Below, one piece after another: positions 11,201-21,781 of a stretch of DNA of 64,000 nt (positions are counted from its first letter, which is position 1; every line of letters starts with the position of its first letter). Location of the stretch: NCBI GenBank assembly GCA_948567375.1, contig OX419756.1, forward strand, positions 57,948,552-58,012,551, read 5' to 3'. A program made the translations under genes and the position numbers. The notes beneath the pieces were generated by a model that was not told where the DNA came from, made no database searches, and worked only from the letters and a program-made list of their open reading frames with translations. The DNA comes from Lunularia cruciata. Its lineage: Eukaryota > Streptophyta > Marchantiopsida > Lunulariales > Lunulariaceae.

Positions 11201-12019
11201 GAAGTAGACATCGGATCGGATTAGAAACCGATTTGAGATTTGAATAGGCAGATATGAAGAGGTGCATTGTCATTTCAGATCTGCAGGTTTGTAGAGTCAT
11301 AAGGAAGAGGTACATTAGGAAGATAATTGTCAATTGTTTCACTACTTAAGAGTGGCATTCATAGGGAATTGTTGTTTAGTGCTCATAATTCTAAGAATAG
11401 ATAAAGTGAAGTGTTGTGAAGTAGTGCTCGTTGCTTGAGCTTGATTCAGAGTATCAGCTTTGCAATTGTATTTGTGAGTGTGCTAAGAATTTCAAAGTGT
11501 AAGTGAGTGTGCTTGTTGGATGTTGGATTCCGCAGCCTTGATCTTCATTCTATGTGTTTGATCTTGAGTGAAGTGCAATTGGAGCAATGCCTTGATAGAT
11601 CTGAGAGGAATTGTAGTGTTGGTAGTATTCTGCATTTGTGAGTGCAATGCGAGGTTGATGTGAAGCAATTTTGATCGAGGAAGTTGTGCCTTCAATGGAG
11701 GGATGGAACACAATTATGAGGCAAAGTCATTTTGCAGTGAAGTGCTGTTTTTGGGAGAGCCTAAATCATCACAATCAAGGTTGTTTGGAAAGATTTGATG
11801 GAGTTGTGATTAAGGAGTGTGAATTTGTGACAAGACTGCAAGTCAGTGCTTGTTACTCTCTTCTGGGTGTGGTTTTTACCTGAGAGATTAAAGACGCAAC
11901 CAAGAAGAACTACATGTTAATGTTTGCCTTTGTATTTGACCAATTTTGACTCATATCTCTATGGGAACAAAATTTACTTACCCGATTACCGCAAAAGTGA
12001 TATTTGTCGGGTTGTCACA
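8241..12019 (+). mobile_element. Family D copy D1, full length (3,779 bp), no LTRs
   Basis: It starts TGTGGTACGCACA and ends GGTTGTCACA. It is flanked by exact 5-bp duplications caaca (8236-8240 and 12020-12024), and removing it restores the RNase H coding line of element C. The two ends are not repeats of each other. Inside are a ~410-bp leader, an ~860-codon ORF (8649-11224) and a ~795-bp tail. No PBS, pol or transposase is present. D6 and D2 have the same ends and nearly the same length, which shows that these are true boundaries. Confidence 0.9.
8649..11224 (+). pseudogene. D1 coiled-coil protein ORF, lightly broken
   Basis: Starts at MSSNFPLPL and runs ~859 codons. Residues 1-290 form a conserved domain with MGGGKKNSKF (near 47), a K-rich middle and HYIVPFGAHFYLGLNLLN (near 237). 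Residues 300-465 are an acidic, Ser/Glu/Lys-rich linker. Residues ~490-760 are strongly heptad-like coiled coil (ARVAKKEQELNRVMESVEEK). The tail is acidic and ends EEEVDIGSD. Breaks: TAG at 8906-8908 and 9287-9289 where other copies have TGG (Trp), a TAG near 9317, TGA at 9825, and one frameshift near 10040. Function unknown; a gag-like or DNA-binding scaffold role is possible. No protease, RT, integrase or transposase motif is seen. Confidence 0.8.
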
Positions 12020-12024
12020 CAACA

Positions 12025-13228
12025 CAACTCCAATGGCAAAGTTGGAAGCATCAAAGTCAACCACACAAGGTAGTTGAGGATCATATAGTTGAAGAATGAG
12101 CCTTGAAGACACCATATGTTTCATCTTCTGGAATGCTTCTTCATGCTTAGCGGTCCATTGAAAGCTTGACTTTTTCTCCAAGAGGTCGATCAATGGTGCT
12201 ACCACGTACATGTAATAGTGGATGAACCTTTGATAAAAACTTGCCAATCCATTAAATGCTCGTAACTTTGTGGCATCCATTGGAGTAGGCCAATCAATGA
12301 TGGCCTTGATTTTTCTCTTCTTCCATCTTGATCCCTTCTGATGAGATCTTGTGACCGAAGAAGGTAACTTCTTTCTGCCAAAAGGCAGACTTTGACTTCT
12401 TGCAATAAAACTTCCATTGATGTAGTTGCCTTAGGCCTTCTTGCATATAATTTGCATGTTCTATCTCTATCTTTCTATAGATTAAAATGTCATCCAAGAA
12501 CACCACCATGTATCGATCCAATAGTCCATCCAATACCCAATGCATCTAATCCATGAAGAGTATTGGAGCATTAGTGAGCGCAAAAGGTAGCACTCTCTAT
12601 TCAAAATGCCCATACCTTGTGTGAAAGGTAGTCTTTTGCACATCTTCCCTATCAATGGAGATTTGTCAAAAGCCGTTGTGAAGATCCAACTTGGAAAAGT
12701 ACCATGCTCCACTCAATTGATCAAGCAAGTCATCAATTCAAGGCAAGGGATATGCATTCTTCATTGTTTGTTTATTAAGCCCACGGTAATCAATACAAAA
12801 ACAAAGTCCTCCATCCTTCTTTGGAACAAATAGTATTGGTGCTCCCCAAGGAAATGTACTATGTTGTATGAAATCCTTCTCCAACAACTCCATAAGTGTT
12901 GTTTGCAACTCCTCCAACTCCTTTGGTGAGAGCCGATAGATTGGTCTATTCACTATAGTACTCCTTGGTAATAACTCAATCTTGAAGGGCATACCACAAT
13001 TGGAGGATAATCCCTTTGGCAGATCATCTAGAACATATCCACAAACTCCTAAACTATTTGATCAACCATTGCTTGATGAGGTCCTTGACCCTCCTTAGAT
13101 TCTCCTTGTGCAATTGGTTTGATCCACATTGTGAAAATAGACTTATCTTCCTCAAAGCTTGCTCTATAGCTGCTTCCCTAACAAACTTCCCATCTAGGGA
13201 CTTAACTTCTTTCAAAGCTTGCTCTATG
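12025..13228 (-). pseudogene. Element C reverse transcriptase-RNase H (broken)
   Basis: From right to left on the minus strand: the RT entry MPFKIELLP, fingers motif [12 protein letters not shown] (~12820-12860), the catalytic [10 protein letters not shown] (~12480-12510, both Asp retained), a thumb/connection with [19 protein letters not shown], and the start of RNase H with [11 protein letters not shown] (~12040-12070). At least four frameshifts or stops separate the parts. It ends where D1 is inserted. Sequence and order match B closely. Confidence 0.85.
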
Positions 13229-13233
13229 GCTAC
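13150..13233 (-). repeat. 60-bp in-frame repeats, left part (element C)
   Basis: Two units of a 60-bp repeat precede the RT. Each encodes a 20-residue unit like DGKFVxxAAIEQALKE. D2 inserted inside the array; three more units continue at 16995-17150 on the far side. B has about three units in the same place. Confidence 0.8.
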
Positions 13234-16200
13234 TGTGGTACCCACATTCTTTTTGGTTTTGGTTTGTTTTGAGAAATTTGTGAAGAAGAAGTGTGTTGGT
13301 AAAGCCAAAGGAGGGCTAAACGGGGAAGAAATGTGAAGAATTGTGTGTTTGGCATAAACTTGAGGTTGACCTCACGTCAAGTCCAAAGGACCGAGGTGGA
13401 CAAGAAAGAAATACAAAGATGAGGACTTTGTATTGGGTAGCGAAACTTAATCCAAAGAACCTATAACAAACTTCTTTGGGGTCTGCCAATCAAGAAAGTA
13501 TGTGGGAAGAAAGTGACTACTTTGGGACCAAGAGGTTCTTGATAGTGACAAGAAACAACTTCACCAAATTGGTGAGTGGCATGGAGCAGTGACTGAAGAA
13601 TGACCGATCAACAAAGGACTATAAAATTGAGATTTTTGCAAGGAAGCACTGAAATGTCTAGATGCTACCTTGTTCCTATTTAGAGTAGACCCAAAGGAAT
13701 GCAAATTTTGAATATGCAAGAAGAGTGGGTTAGAATCTTGAGTACAATCTTTCACAAGAAGAGAGTGAGGAAACACACGATGGCCCTGAAAGTGAGTAAG
13801 CAAAGTGCGGTGAGGGATCTTGCAATGCACAGATTAGATGTAGTGACAAGGATCGAGGTCTTATCAAGACTTCATATCACGTTTTTGGCCTAGAATTGGA
13901 ATTTTAGTTTTCCAAGTTTCATGGTAGAGATCACAGCGAGTGATTGCAAGGATGGGCCAAAGCATAAAAGGAAGAGAGGGAATCTGGCTTGATAGACAAA
14001 GTCAGATTGGAGATTAGTCCTGGGTAGAGAAGCAAGAGAGATAGGCGGTACCACCTTCTATCGGAAGTGTGATGCATCAGAATAGACTACCAAAGAGGAA
14101 TTCTTTTAATCAACGACGCACCAAGAACGGGTATAAGGTGGATAGTTATAGAGACCTAGAGCGGCGTGGGATCATGAGCACAATGATGGTGATGTTTAAG
14201 CCAGAGCAAACCACCTATGTCACAATGCAACAGGCAGTTTTCTTTCATTAGATGTTTGCAAGAGAAGTAGTAGATTGGGCAAAGTGTCTACATTAGCAAG
14301 TGAGGCAGATAATTACGGGTTGGAGAATGGATATATAACCACATTACTTCATACCCTTTGTAGCTCACTTTTACTTTGGGCTGAATTTTCTGACTTTGGA
14401 GGAGAGAAATAGAATGCGGTCACACTTTCATCCAGATTTGCACATGAAGGAGCAGGATGCGGATGAACGATATTATATGGAGCAGGTTAGAGAAGGGGAT
14501 GAGTATTACAAGAAGAGTGGAAAGGAGAGAGTTGTAGATGTCAACATCCCCAAGCCAAGAAAGAGAGAGAAACCCAAAGGACAAATGACATTAGTGTAGC
14601 TGCAAAAGATGCAGAAGCCTAATCCAAAGGCAGCGTTGGTGAAAGTAAAGGAATCAACTCTAGAGGAGGAGGAGTAAGAAGGAGAAACCAAGTTGAAGGG
14701 AGAAGCCTTGGGTGGTGAAGAAGAGTTCACACTACAAAGTGAGATGTCAAGTAGTGGTAGTGAAGGTGAGGTTGAGGTTGAGGTTCAATAAACAAGAGAA
14801 GAATTATGGATGCAGAGAAGACAAGTCCGGAGGTATCCACCATCGAGCAAGGATGTGAGAAGGAAGAAGAAGGTATCTTGGTGTGTCCAAGAGGTGCCAA
14901 AGGGAAGCAAAGTGTTCAGTAGCCAACATAAGACCCAATAAAGTTACCATCAAGGAGGAGGAGAGCTTGGAAGAGGAAACATTGAAGGTACAAAGATTGT
15001 GACTTCCAGGTAAGGCATCCATGGAGGAGTTACCTGTAGAAGGCAAAGACATCAGAGCCGATGATAGGCAATATGATAGAGTGGAGTATCTATCAAAGGT
15101 AGTATGTCCTTGTTGATGTTTCTGCAGTAGAAGAAAGCAGAGATGGCAAGTGCTAATCTGGATGTGAAGGATGAATTAGCAATCTTAACAAAGTGGAGTG
15201 TAGAGACCTCGCTGTTGAGAAGTAAGCTAACACGAGTAGAAATAGAAGCCAAAGAATTTTGGGTGGAGGAAATTCTTTGGAGTAAGCACTTAGAGGTGAT
15301 GAGGGAGGATTTGGTGAAGTGTTGGGAGTAAGTAAAAGAGAAGACGGCATTGGTAGAGGTGCTGAATGGTGAAATTACAGATGCACAAGTGGAGCTGATA
15401 CATTCAAAGGCAAGTGTAGTAGTGATGGAGCAAGAACTGGAGAGTCTAAGGAAGAAGGCAGCCGATAAAAATCAAGCCTGGTAGTGGAAGTTGATAGAGC
15501 ATAGTTGGGAGGACGACCAATTGCAAGGATTGTTGAGGGTGGCAGAAGATCAACTCATGTCAATTCAACAAGAGAAAGAGGCAAAGAAGGCTGAATTTGA
15601 GGATGAGTTGCAAATGTATCACAATGAATTGGAGGAGGAAAGAAACAAGGAGAAGGTAGAGTCAATAGTAGAATCCAACGTAGTAGCAGCATTAGCAAAT
15701 GAGATGAAGGCCCTCCTTAGCACTGAAGTCAAAAGGAAAGTTGGAAGAAGCCAGACTACACAAGTTGAAGTTGTTGGTATAGGAGACAAGGAAGAGGAAA
15801 GCAAAGGACACGGAGTTGAACAATCTGTTGATTGGTTTGTGAGATCGTGTAGATAGGAAGATGTTAGAGGTAGGAGACAATGTCTGTCTTAGATTAGATC
15901 TTGTTAGAACAGATTTGGATAGACTTTGTAGTGAAGTAAAATTAGCAAAGAAGTCCAAAGTTGTGGAAGTAGGAGTACAAGTGTCTTTGAGTGGGTTACT
16001 TGAGACAATAGAAAGGAATGGGTCAATAGATAATGATGTAGATAGTGTACCCATGACCTCAATTGTAGTTTGTAGTGAAGAATTAGTAGAAATAGTGGAA
16101 GATGTAGTAAAATTAGATAGACCAAAAGAAGGAGAAATACTTGAAGGAACATCGGGTTTGGAAGCCAAAGTCAAGGTTGACATGGGATGTTATTAGTAAC

Positions 16201-16994
16201 ACATTTGAGATATAAAGAGGCAGATATGAAGAGGTGCATTGTCATTTCGGATCTGTAGGTTGGTAAAGTTGTTGTAGAACGGTCTTTTTGTTAGTAACTG
16301 TCAAGTGCTCTCTACCTATTTAAAGGAGGCATTTGCAGTCTTATGTTGTTCAATATTCATAGTCTTGAGAATAGATAAAGCAAAGTGTTGTGAAACAATG
16401 CTCGATGCTTGAGCTTAATTTCGAGTATCAATTCTGTGTGTGTGTTTGTGAGTGTTTAGAGAATTTCAAAGTGCAAGTCAATGTACTTGTTGGATGTTGG
16501 ATGTTGGATTCCATAACCTTGATCTTCATTTTGTGTGTTTGATCTTGAGTGAGATGCAATTGGAGCAATGCTTTGATAGATCTAAGAGGAATTGTAATAT
16601 TGGTAGTATTTTTCATTTGTGAGTGTAGTGCAAGGTTGATGTGAAGCAATTTCAATCAAGGAAGTTGTTCCTTTAGTGGAAGGGTGGAACATAATTCTGA
16701 GATGAAGTTGTCCTACAACAAAGTAACCATTTTTTAAGATTGACTTAATCATCACAATCAAGATTGTTTGGAAAGATTTGTGATTATGGGTGACAAATTG
16801 TTGTGACAAGACTGTGATCTAGTGCCTATTACTTTCTTTTGGTTGTAGTTTCTACTTGAGAGATTAAAGACGCAACCAAGAAGAATTGCTTGTTACTATT
16901 TGCTTTGTATTTGACCAATTCTGAATTGTATCTTTGCAGGAACAAACCTTACTTACTTGATAACCACAAAATTGATATTTGCTAGGTTGTCATA
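13234..16994 (+). mobile_element. Family D copy D2, full length (3,761 bp), diverged subfamily
   Basis: It starts TGTGGTACCCACA and ends GGTTGTCATA, with exact 5-bp duplications gctac at 13229-13233 and 16995-16999. It lies within the 60-bp repeat array of element C. The body aligns with D1 in layout (leader, long ORF, tail) but is clearly more diverged. Together with D7 it forms a second subfamily. No LTR, PBS or enzyme gene. Confidence 0.88.
13780..16196 (+). pseudogene. D2 coiled-coil protein ORF (broken)
   Basis: Starts at MALKVSKQSA, equivalent to the MGGGKKNSKF part of D1. The AMHRLDVVTRIEVLSRL segment keeps the conserved N-terminal pattern, and HYFIPFVAHFYFGLNFL is recognisable near 14340-14390. 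The coiled-coil half (~15140-15850) and the end (LLETIERNGSIDNDVDSVP to ~16196) also align with D1. Many stops and several frameshifts interrupt it. The tail frame 15861-16196 is intact for 111 codons. Same unknown function as in D1. Confidence 0.72.
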
Positions 16995-17150
16995 GCTACT
17001 TTCCTGACAAACTTCTCATCTTGGGACTTATCTTCTTTCAAAGCTTGCTCTATGGCCATTTTCTTGACAAACTTTCCATCTTAGGATTTATCTTCCTTCA
17101 AAGCTTGCTCTATGGTTGCTTTCTTGATAAAATTCTCATCTAGGGACTGA
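16995..17150 (-). repeat. 60-bp in-frame repeats, right part (element C)
   Basis: Three 60-bp units aligned in exact register, each encoding a 20-residue unit with IEQALKEDKS and GKFVKK-type segments. They lie between protease and RT. With the two units beyond D2 the original array had about five copies, against about three in B. Confidence 0.82.
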
Positions 17151-17584
17151 CTATTCTCAAATGTCTTACTCAAAGGTGCCAGATAACCTAATAAAAAAAT
17201 TCTCACCTTGGTGTTGTACTTGAATTTTTCATCGAGTCCAATCAAATGAACCTTATGACATTCAAGCCATGGAAAACCCAAAATGACATCATAGTGTAGA
17301 GGTGCCACTAAAAACCTCATACACTCCAAATACTCCTTCCTAATCCTAAATGTAACAAGATGTGAGGTATGAAATGCAGAACCATTTCTATTATCCACTA
17401 TCATCAATCTACTTCTTATAACTGGCTTGATAGGAATATGTAATTTCTTTACTAATTGCATGGACATGTGATTCTTTGAACTTCCAAAATCAACCAAAAT
17501 CTTACAACCATGATTAGATATCATACCTTGCAAGTGAAGAAAACTTGCATAGGTCAAGCCTTTGATCCCATTGGAACTAATCAA
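17081..17584 (-). pseudogene. Element C aspartic protease (catalytic Ser lost)
   Basis: A 167-codon open frame on the minus strand begins MISSNGIKGLTYASF. The active-site loop reads KILVDFGSSKN, where sister copy B has ILVDSGSSEN, so the DSG triad is DFG here. The second conserved block VILGFPWLECHKV is present. The frame runs on into the 60-bp repeats. It would cleave Gag-Pol if active; the Ser-to-Phe change probably inactivates it. Confidence 0.85.
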
Positions 17585-17629
17585 GTTTCCAAAATGAGAC
17601 TCAAAATCTCTTATTGGGATTCCTCATTT

Positions 17630-18740
17630 CCCTGATCTTTTAGCTTCACAAATTCCATCTGGGCAGCTTGTTGAGGCTACCTATTCTTGAGTGGACATTC
17701 AACAATGCAATGCCCAATCTAGCAACAATAAAAAAAACCACTATTTTGTCATAATTTTTCTCTATCTATGATGCCAAGTGGTCTCCATTGAATGACATCA
17801 ATCTCCATTGGTGTTGACTCCTCTACTTGTTTGTAGTGTATTGGTAGGTATTGGGTGGTCAAGATCAAGATCACGACCAAGTTGTTGCAACCAAGGAATC
17901 AAAGCATTTGGCCAACCAAATGGCTTCCTCCAAGTGTTGTGGCTCTTGCATAGGTATTTCTAATTTGGTTTGTGACTTCAAGCCCCTCACAAGTTTATCT
18001 AGAGCTTCAACTTCTAATATATTTGGAATTTTCATGATGATGTTCTAGAATTAAGTGATGCAACTTCTAATAGAGCCAATCTACTTCAACTCTACCAACC
18101 TATCTCATGCAGTTCATGTGGCATTTATAGCTTGGAATCAAACAATTATTGCACTCTTGAATTCAGCCCAAGTCAAGATTGGTGTAACAAATTGCCATTC
18201 ATCTCGCTCTACTTAGAATCACCACCATAGCTTTGCTACTTAATTTGATTGGTTAGAAGCTAAGAGAATCTATTTTTGTTCATCTTGAAGATTAGTAGCT
18301 TCAAAATAACATTTGCAATCAAACACAAAATTCTCCATTGCACTTGGAAGATTTGTGCCTTTAAATACCTTGGGTTTTGGAAATTAGATTTGATCTTCTC
18401 CTTCTCAAATTGGTGCTCTTTCTACATGCTTTTGTCGTTGATAGTCTCAAGCATCCAACAATCAAGTAAGGTGTTTGAGTTATTGTTGCATAACAATGAT
18501 AACCTCAAGCATTGCTGCCATGGCTACTACTCTATCACACTACTCCTAATTTATCTAACTTATTAACACATAGATGTAACACATCCACCATTCTCCATAA
18601 GTTACAACCAGAAGTACCAAGGGTTCTTCAAACAAGGTGATCACATTAAAAAAATTCTACCCAAAGCGTGAGGTGATAAACTATGTGAAATGAAGCTTGG
18701 GTAATGCCCAAACACAAAAATCCCAATGGTTTGGTGGAAA
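17630..18740 (-). pseudogene. Element C gag (broken)
   Basis: Aligns over its length with gag of B. NFVFDCKCYFEATNLQDEQ (~18300-18360) and a degenerate CCHC knuckle (~17690-17740, FFYCC-IGHCIVECP) are visible, along with PMEIDVIQWRPLGI. It has many stops. The N-terminal start is lost in frame damage. Role in the family: the structural capsid/nucleocapsid protein. Confidence 0.75.
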
Positions 18741-18778
18741 TAGATTTGGTGGTCCATAAATTCCATCTATCCTATTCC

Positions 18779-18790
18779 TACTTGAAACCA
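18779..18790 (-). other. Element C primer-binding site (degenerate tRNA-iMet)
   Basis: On the minus strand TGGTTTCAAGTA follows the 5' LTR end after one base. It is the counterpart of TGGTATCAGAGC in B, with several substitutions. Confidence 0.75.
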
Positions 18791-18791
18791 A

Positions 18792-19189
18792 TGTAAAAGA
18801 TCAAGATTGAGGTGAGAAATAAGAGTGGAAGATCATATTGGGACACTTGAGTGTGAGAAACTCTGAATGCCTAGCATGAGTTTTGGCTTTGGTATTTATA
18901 GAGAGCATACAAAGCTCTTGAGAACCTTCTCAAGAAGTTTCCTAGAGCTACTTTCTTGGAGTGCAAGCCAAGTTAAGCGGGAAGCTTCTCAAGAAGTTTC
19001 CTTCTAAAAACCACCTACTTGGCATGCAAGCTAAGCTAGTTGGAAGCTTCTAGAAGCTACTTACTTGGGATGCAAGCTAAGCTAGCCAAGAAGCTTCCCA
19101 AATGCTTTTGGAATATTCTAGGCTACTTTGGCCTATTTTCTACTTTGTTAGCCTTGACTAACTTCATTGCTAAACTTCATATTGTTACA
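18792..19189 (-). repeat. Element C 5' LTR
   Basis: 398 bp, minus strand from TGTAACAATATGAAG at 19189 to TTTTACA at 18792. TATAAATA is present in the middle (plus-strand tatttata near 18893-18900). Only five bases (ctaac) separate it from the next LTR, belonging to B. Confidence 0.9.
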
Positions 19190-19194
19190 CTAAC

Positions 19195-19499
19195 TGTAAA
19201 AGACCAAAACCGAGGAGAGAAAGAGGAGAATGGAAGCTCACATTGGGACACTTGAATGAGGGAAACCTCCAAATGCCTAGCATGAGCTTTGGCTTTGGTA
19301 TTTATAGGTAGCATACAAGACCCTTGAAGCTTCTCAAGAAGCTTCCTTGAGCCGCTTTCTTGGTGTGCAAGCCAAGTTAACTAGTTGGGAAGCTTCCCAA
19401 GAAGCTTCTTAGATGCTTCTAGAATATTCTAGGCTATTTTGTCTTATTCTCTACTTTGTAAGCCCGACCAAATTCGTTGCTAAACTCCATATTGTTACA
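19195..19499 (-). repeat. Element B 3' LTR, internally deleted (305 bp)
   Basis: Collinear with the 409-bp 5' LTR except for one deletion of about 104 bp. In the 5' copy the deleted stretch lies between two copies of aagttaactag; in this copy a single one remains. This is the signature of slippage or recombination between short direct repeats. The ends are TGTAACA and TTTTACA. Confidence 0.93.
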
Positions 19500-19512
19500 T
19501 ATTCCCCGCCGC
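19500..19512 (-). other. Element B polypurine tract
   Basis: On the minus strand GCGGCGGGGAATA immediately precedes the LTR start TGTAACA. This is the expected position for plus-strand DNA priming. It overlaps the end of pol sequence (CACCAACTAGCGG). Confidence 0.7.
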
Positions 19513-20821
19513 TAGTTGGTGACGTCCTCGTCGCCAGTGAAGCTTTGAATTCCTTGATGGCCATCTGTGCATTCAAGAGGTGAGAAAGAGGTTCCTATGT
19601 GGCATCATGAATGGGGTACCCTTTCCAAAGGACCTTGTACTCCGTATGTTGGCGACGGCCTCGTTGAATATGGCAATGTGCAAGGATATGATCAACTTCA
19701 TACTCCTCATGATCATTGATAGGGACAGGAAGAGGGGGAGGTTGGACTCAAGAGGAAAAGGAAGAAGGGTTAGGAACAAAGGGTTTCAACTTGGAAATAT
19801 GAAAGACAGGATGGATACGCATGTGACAAGGTAAGGCAAGACGATAAGCAACAGGAGAGACAATTTGGGTGATATCAAAGGGTCCTATCCAATTAGGGGG
19901 AAGTTTACGAACTTGGGTATCAAGTAGGAGAGGGAGGTTACTAGAGGATAGCATGACTTTATTGCCAACTTCAAAGGTGAGATCACAACGATGGTGGTCC
20001 GCATATTGTTTTTGGCGATTCTGAGCAATAAGGAGGTGAGACTTGGCTTGTTGGAGAGATTGGGATATAGTGGTCAAGAATGTGGAAGTATGAGGAACCT
20101 GAGAGGGAGGGGGAGCAAGAAGAGAATTAGGAACAAGCGGATCTTGGCCAAAATTGAGAAAGAAGGGAGAAAATCCGGTGCTTGCCTATTTGGAATTGTT
20201 GTAGGCAAATTCTGCAGCTGCAAGACATTCATCCCAGTTGGTATGGTGGACATTGACAAAGGCCCGCAACATATCCTCCAATGTATGATTGGCGCGTTTG
20301 GTTTGTCCATCAGTTTGAGGATGATAGGCCGTGGACAAAGAAAGCTTGGTGCCGAGTATCTGGAAGAGTGCTTGCCAAAACTTTCCTGTAAATCAAGGAT
20401 CACGGTCAGAGATGAGTACATGTGGCATCCCATGATGCTTGAAGACATTGTTGAAGTAGATTTGCGCTAAGGTTGGAGCATCCACGGTATCACAGGTTGG
20501 TGCCAAGTGGATTTGCTTACTAAGCTTATCCACAAACACCACAATTGCGGTGTGTCCTTGTTTTGTCTTTGGCAAGGATGTGATGAGATCCAAGCTCACA
20601 TGCTCCCAACGAGCAGATGGAATGGCCAATGGTTGAAGGAGTCCACTCGGCTTCTGGTTGCTGGCCTTGTTCCGTTGGCAACTCTCACATGATCGGACAA
20701 AGTCTCAAACATCTTGTGTCATGTTGGGCCACCACCTTTGGCGTTGGAGGGTGCCCAAGGTCTTGTCCACTCCCATATGACCAGCTATTGGTAAATCATG
20801 GGCTTCTTGAAGGCGCACAAG
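19513..20821 (-). pseudogene. Element B integrase with C-terminal chromodomain (broken)
   Basis: In one minus frame: the HHCC zinc region with HDLPIAGHMGVDKT and CESCQRNKA (~20680-20790), then the core with LDLITSLPKT (first Asp) and VLISDRDP (second Asp). The third motif reads TDGQTKRANHTLE, where a Glu is expected at the Lys; this is a GAA-to-AAA change near 20312. A chromodomain follows at ~19560-19740 (EEYEVDHILAHCH and YKVLWKGYP), which in chromoviruses directs insertion by binding histone marks. In-frame TGA stops near 20391, 20730 and 20820 and one TGA in the chromodomain break it. The plus-strand frame 19991-20470 is antisense. Confidence 0.9.
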
Positions 20822-21781
20822 TCAAAGATCACCTTTGGCTTGAACATAGATCTGGTCCGCATGGAATAGAAGGCCTTCCTTGAAGGAGAAGGTGTTGTAC
20901 TCCTTGTCACATGTTGTTAGCCAACCATGTACCATTTGGAAGAAGGGATCTTGCTGTAGAGCTAACCGAAACTTGTTATGAATCTTGGGATCAATGGACA
21001 CCGTCGTAATTGCTGCCGTGATGAGAGGAAGAGACTTCAAATCAGGTCGTCGTGATAGAGCATCAGGAATGACATAGAACTGACCTGGTTTGTACTCAAG
21101 TTTGATGTCGAACAATTGGAGTTGCTCTTCCCATCGATGATGTCGACTCTTCATGTGCTCTAGGTGTAAGGTTTGCAACAATGGCTTGTGATCAGTTCGC
21201 ATGATCACTTGTTTCCCCAAGAGATAATGCCTCCATACCTTGGTAGCATATACCATTGCAAGTTGTTCCTGATCTCGAGTAGAGTAATTTCTTTCAGCTG
21301 TATTTAGTCGGCGAGACACAAAGGCAATAGGATGTAGTCCATTTGGAAATTCTTGTTGCAACACAGCTCCAATTGCAAAGTTAGAAGCATCAAAATCAAC
21401 CACACAAGGTAGTTGAGGATCATATGGTTGAAGAATGGGTATTGAAGACACCATATGCTTTAACTTCTGGAATGCTTCTTCATGCTTGGTGGTCCATTGG
21501 AAGCTCGAGTTCTTTCCCAAGAGGTCAGTCAATGGTGCAGCCACGTGAGCATAATAGTGGATGAACCGTCGGTAAAAAATGGCCAATCCATTGAATGCTT
21601 GTACTTCGGTAGCATCCTTTGGGGTAGGCCAATCAGTAATGGCCTTGATCTTCTCTTCTTCCATCTTGATCCCCTCTGATGAGATCTTATGACCCAAGAA
21701 GGTAACCTCCTTCTGCCAAAAAGCACACTTTGACTTCTTGCAGTAAAATATCATTGTCGTAGTCGTCTTAGGACTTCTCAC
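20822..21781 (-). CDS. Element B RT connection-RNase H segment, 319-codon open frame
   Basis: The open frame covers the RT thumb/connection ([35 protein letters not shown]) and a full RNase H. The latter has [16 protein letters not shown] (catalytic Asp kept), [17 protein letters not shown] and [18 protein letters not shown] follows, then a linker towards integrase. It is joined to the upstream RT part by a stop and a 1-base frameshift near 21745-21780, so the apparent start is not a real initiation site. It acts in first-strand RNA removal in the family. Confidence 0.9.
   Translation of the reverse strand: MRSPKTTTTMIFYCKKSKCAFWQKEVTFLGHKISSEGIKMEEEKIKAITDWPTPKDATEVQAFNGLAIFYRRFIHYYAHVAAPLTDLLGKNSSFQWTTKHEEAFQKLKHMVSSIPILQPYDPQLPCVVDFDASNFAIGAVLQQEFPNGLHPIAFVSRRLNTAERNYSTRDQEQLAMVYATKVWRHYLLGKQVIMRTDHKPLLQTLHLEHMKSRHHRWEEQLQLFDIKLEYKPGQFYVIPDALSRRPDLKSLPLITAAITTVSIDPKIHNKFRLALQQDPFFQMVHGWLTTCDKEYNTFSFKEGLLFHADQIYVQAKGDL

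Larger units (their letters stand above)
5981..19189 (-). mobile_element. Element C: Ty3/gypsy chromovirus, minus strand, interrupted twice by D
   Basis: LTRs at 18792-19189 (5') and 5981-6382 (3') bracket gag, protease, RT, RNase H, integrase and chromodomain remnants on the minus strand. D1 (8241-12019) and D2 (13234-16994) are inside it. Without them C is about 5.7 kb, close to B. C sits in the 5' internal region of E. The flanks are ttaat on the left and ctaac on the right, consistent with a 5-bp target duplication of ttaac altered by one transition on each side. Decay is heavier than in B. Confidence 0.9.

Noticed and set aside
8241-12019. D as an ordinary LTR retrotransposon with LTRs at both ends
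   Set aside because: The first and last several hundred bases of D1, D2 and D6 do not resemble each other; no PBS or polypurine tract lies inside the ends.
8241-12019. D as a CACTA, hAT, Mutator, Harbinger or Helitron element
   Set aside because: Those leave 3-, 8-, 9-, 3-bp or no duplication respectively and have other termini; D has 5 bp and TG...CA, and no transposase or helicase motif.
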